Shown here: positions 21,037-22,684 of the stretch, in pieces
Layout: every line of letters begins with the position of its first letter
How positions within the stretch are numbered: position 1 is the first letter of the stretch
From: CAYVQU01 sp964453155
Lineage (GTDB): Bacteria > Chloroflexota > Anaerolineae > Anaerolineales > UBA11858
Length of the DNA stretch: 22,684 bases
Reading direction: 5' to 3'
Assembly: GCA_964453155.1 (NCBI GenBank)
Contig: CAYVQU010000080.1
Span: 1-22,684 of the forward strand
The notes under the pieces: model-generated
What the model was told of the DNA's origin: nothing
Database searches by the model: none
Seen by the model: only the letters and a program-made list of their open reading frames with translations
Made by a program: the position numbers and the translations under genes

Positions 21037-22296
21037 TTAGTCGCGTTTGAACCGGCTGTAATCCGGCTTGGGCATGTCCAGCCCAGAGACCGGCAGGTTG
21101 TTGAGGGCGCGTACTTTGAGGGGCAGGCCATAAAGTTTGATGAAGCCGACGGCGTCGGATTGATCGTAGACATCTTCCTGGCCGAAAGTAGCAAAATCTT
21201 CGCGGTACAGGCTGAAGGGGCTTTTGCTGCCTGCGGGGATCACATTGCCCTTATACAGTTTAAGCCGGACGGTGCCGGTAACGGGACCCTGGGTGCTGTT
21301 GACAAAGGCGTCGATGGCTTCTCGCAGGGGAGTGAACCACAGGCCGTCGTAAACGATCTCGGCATATTTGAGGGCGATCACATCCTTATATTGGAGGGTG
21401 GCGCGGTCAAGGACCAGGGATTCGAGATTTTTATGAGCCGCCATCAGGATAGTTCCACCGGGGGTTTCATATACCCCATGGGATTTCATCCCCACCAGGC
21501 GGCCTTCAACCATATCCGCCCGGCCAATGCCATGGACGCCGCCGATGATATTGAGTTGGTGGATTAATTGATAGGGTGATACTACCTGCCCATTGAGTTT
21601 CACTGGCGTACCGGTTTCAAACTCAATTTCAACATATTCAGGTTCATCAGGCGCACTCTCAGGGGAAGCCGATATTTGGAACATATCCTCTTCGGGTTCT
21701 ACCCAGGTCTCTTCGAGAGGCCCACCTTCGTGAGAGATATGCCACAGGTTGCGGTCGCGGCTGTAGATCGATTTGAGCGTGTTCGGCACCGGAATATTGC
21801 GGCCCGCAGCATATTCGAGGGCATCTTCCCGCGAACGGATTTCCCACTCCCGCCAGGGAGCGATGACTCTTAGGCGAGGATCAAGGGCCATGGCAGTCAG
21901 TTCAAAGCGGACTTGGTCATTGCCTTTGCCGGTCGCGCCGTGGGCCAGGGCATCGGCCCCGACTTCGTGGGCTACATCGACCAGGTGCTTGGCGATTAAT
22001 GGCCGGGCGACCGAGGTCCCGAGCAAATATTTGCGCTCATAGATCGCGCCCGACCGCATCAGCGGGAACAGGTAGTCGGCCGCAAACTCTTCTTTCATGT
22101 CGTGGATGATGAGTTGGCTGGCACCACTGGCCAGAGCCTTTTCTTCCAGACCATCGAGTTCCTCGGCTTGACCAACATCGGCGGTGAAGCAGACGACCTC
22201 ACAGCCGTAGTTTTCCTTGAGCCAGGGGACAATGACAGAGGTGTCGAGACCTCCGGAGTAGGCTAGAACAGCTTTTTTTACAGGGGCAGGGTTCAT
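21037..22296 (-). CDS. argG: Argininosuccinate synthase
   Basis: A 419-residue ATP-dependent ligase joining citrulline and aspartate. The PP-loop AYSGGLDTS is at 12-20, GATGKGNDQVRFE follows near residue 120, and VETPGG-like (YETPGGTIL) and GLWFTPLREA segments mark the C-terminal domain. Length and order are normal. The ATG at 22296 has AAGGAG 10 bases upstream. As first structural gene after a long leader with promoter, Arg-rich leader ORF and terminator hairpin, its transcription, and that of argH-lysWXYZ-bioY-lysJK, is probably attenuated when arginine is plentiful. Confidence 0.97.
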   Translation of the reverse strand: MNPAPVKKAVLAYSGGLDTSVIVPWLKENYGCEVVCFTADVGQAEELDGLEEKALASGASQLIIHDMKEEFAADYLFPLMRSGAIYERKYLLGTSVARPLIAKHLVDVAHEVGADALAHGATGKGNDQVRFELTAMALDPRLRVIAPWREWEIRSREDALEYAAGRNIPVPNTLKSIYSRDRNLWHISHEGGPLEETWVEPEEDMFQISASPESAPDEPEYVEIEFETGTPVKLNGQVVSPYQLIHQLNIIGGVHGIGRADMVEGRLVGMKSHGVYETPGGTILMAAHKNLESLVLDRATLQYKDVIALKYAEIVYDGLWFTPLREAIDAFVNSTQGPVTGTVRLKLYKGNVIPAGSKSPFSLYREDFATFGQEDVYDQSDAVGFIKLYGLPLKVRALNNLPVSGLDMPKPDYSRFKRD

Positions 22297-22380
22297 ATCA
22301 ATAATCTCCTTACGCTGTGCGGATCATCTTGCCGGTTTTTTTAAGATCAACCGCCCAACACTTTCACCCATTGGAGGGCG

Positions 22381-22414
22381 AAAACAAAAAAGCCCTCCTT
22401 TTGGGAAGGAGGGC
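22381..22414 (-). terminator. Attenuator terminator in the argG leader
   Basis: A perfect 9-bp stem GCCCTCCTT/AAGGAGGGC with loop CCCAA (22392-22414) is followed on the minus strand by TTTTTTGTTTT. It lies between the promoter and the argG start and would stop transcription before argG unless disrupted. Confidence 0.92.
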
Positions 22415-22478
22415 CTGTGTGAAAAAATCCAGGTTTACAAATTGCGTTTACCTAAACGAAAACGCCCGACCTTCCCAA
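22401..22478 (-). promoter_or_regulatory. Antiterminator pairing competing with the attenuator
   Basis: TTGGGAAGG plus GGGC (22464-22478, within the leader codons) pair with GCCC plus CCTTCCCAA (22401-22414), 13 bp with a small 2x1 internal loop. This uses the terminator's left arm and loop, so the two structures compete. A small TCCC/GGGA hairpin (22473-22483) can mask part of this segment when the alternative stem forms. Confidence 0.75.
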
Positions 22479-22536
22479 TGGGAGAGCGGTAGGCTTACGA
22501 CGAGCGCGCGGGGCGTTTTGGAGTACTTGGGTAAAC
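22446..22536 (-). promoter_or_regulatory. Leader stem that favours termination (anti-antiterminator)
   Basis: Two nested perfect helices: GTTTACC (22530-22536) with GGTAAAC (22446-22452), 7 bp, and AAAACGCCC (22511-22519) with GGGCGTTTT (22459-22467), 9 bp. The inner 3' arm overlaps the antiterminator by GGGC. A ribosome stalled on the Arg codons would cover the 5' arms. Confidence 0.75.
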
Positions 22537-22538
22537 AT
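22452..22538 (-). CDS. Arginine-rich leader peptide of the argG operon
   Basis: A 28-codon ORF, too short for routine gene calling, running ATG 22538 to TAG 22452. It encodes Arg11, Arg13, Arg14, Lys15 and Arg23, with the core Arg-Ala-Arg-Arg-Lys read from CGC GCT CGT CGT AAG. It begins at or within a few bases of the predicted transcription start, so it may be translated from a leaderless message. Its codons overlap both alternative RNA structures. By analogy with trp and his leaders, the ribosome's position on the Arg/Lys codons would decide between terminator and antiterminator. The peptide itself is not expected to have a function. Confidence 0.8.
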   Translation of the reverse strand: MFTQVLQNAPRARRKPTALPLGRSGVFV

Positions 22539-22546
22539 TGGGCGAG

Positions 22547-22575
22547 AGTTTATCATTCGTAGAATGTTCCGTCAA
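22547..22575 (-). promoter_or_regulatory. Sigma-70 promoter of the argG-led operon
   Basis: On the minus strand TTGACG (22570-22575) and TAAACT (22547-22552) are spaced by 17 bases. The predicted transcription start is about 22538-22541, at or just before the leader ATG at 22538. Confidence 0.75.
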
Positions 22576-22684
22576 GTCGCAAATCGAAAAACTTATGAGA
22601 TTTTTATTTTGCAGACATGTCATTTCTGTTGGGTGTATTTCAGTTTGGGGGAAAGGTGTGAGAAAATAAGGTGACCAAGAGACG

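Noticed and set aside
20953..21567. 204-residue open frame on the plus strand
   Set aside because: It is antisense to argG and the argG-argH hairpins, without a convincing start or domain.
22381..22538. T-box or lysine riboswitch as the argG leader element
   Set aside because: No T-box consensus (AGGGTGGNACCGCG-like) or recognisable lysine riboswitch core was seen. The coding Arg run and overlapping helices explain the leader better.
22317..22562. 81-residue plus-strand open frame over the argG leader
   Set aside because: It runs antisense through the promoter, leader ORF and terminator hairpin, and has no family resemblance.

Overview
The window looks like a chromosomal segment of a Chloroflexota-type bacterium (Anaerolineae-like). 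This is an inference from the LysW carrier-protein pathway joined to argG/argH, a bacterial sigma-70 promoter style, and many palindromic intergenic repeats. No rRNA, tRNA, CRISPR array, integrase or transposase was seen. Coding density is high: the longest stretches without a gene are 1-227 and 22539-22684, so no gene-free stretch exceeds 300 bases. Every gene except the first is on the minus strand.

Region A (228-1139, plus strand) is a lone PfkB-family sugar kinase that converges on region B. A hairpin with a T tract (1183-1268) separates them.

Region B (13254 down to 1295, minus strand) reads as an amino-sugar / galactoside catabolic cluster. It opens with a DeoR-family regulator behind a clear TTGACA-17-TAGTAT promoter. 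Then follow an amidohydrolase, an AgaS-like SIS sugar-phosphate isomerase/deaminase, an intracellular GH20 beta-N-acetylhexosaminidase, a GH4 MelA-like alpha-galactosidase, a LacD-like class I tagatose-bisphosphate aldolase, a QueG-like 4Fe-4S protein, a GNAT acetyltransferase, two PfkB kinases and a GatZ/KbaZ protein. Together they could trim galactose/GalNAc-containing oligosaccharides and take the sugars through tagatose 6-phosphate and tagatose 1,6-bisphosphate to triose phosphates. No transporter, N-acetyl-sugar-phosphate deacetylase of the NagA/AgaA type, or GatY/KbaY subunit is recognisable here.

Region C (22575 down to 13294, minus strand) is an amino-acid biosynthesis operon: argG, argH, lysW, lysX/argX, lysY, lysZ, bioY, lysJ, lysK, ending in a probable terminator. 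LysW is a 56-residue protein with two CxxC motifs and the EDWGE C-terminus that carries the substrate. The LysX-Z-Y-J-K enzymes act on LysW-bound intermediates. Because argG and argH lead the operon and no homocitrate-branch genes are present, the most economical reading is LysW-mediated ornithine/arginine synthesis, perhaps also serving lysine.

The most notable element is the argG leader. Its promoter is followed almost at once by a 28-codon ORF with an Arg-Ala-Arg-Arg-Lys run, then by a perfect 9-bp terminator hairpin with a T tract. Upstream segments can form either a two-part 16-bp anti-antiterminator stem or a 13-bp antiterminator. This is the architecture of ribosome-mediated transcription attenuation responding to charged Arg (and Lys) tRNA. 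A second notable feature is a family of 28-bp palindromes. Two supply the stop codons of argH and lysW at the same internal position, and a third sits in frame inside lysK.
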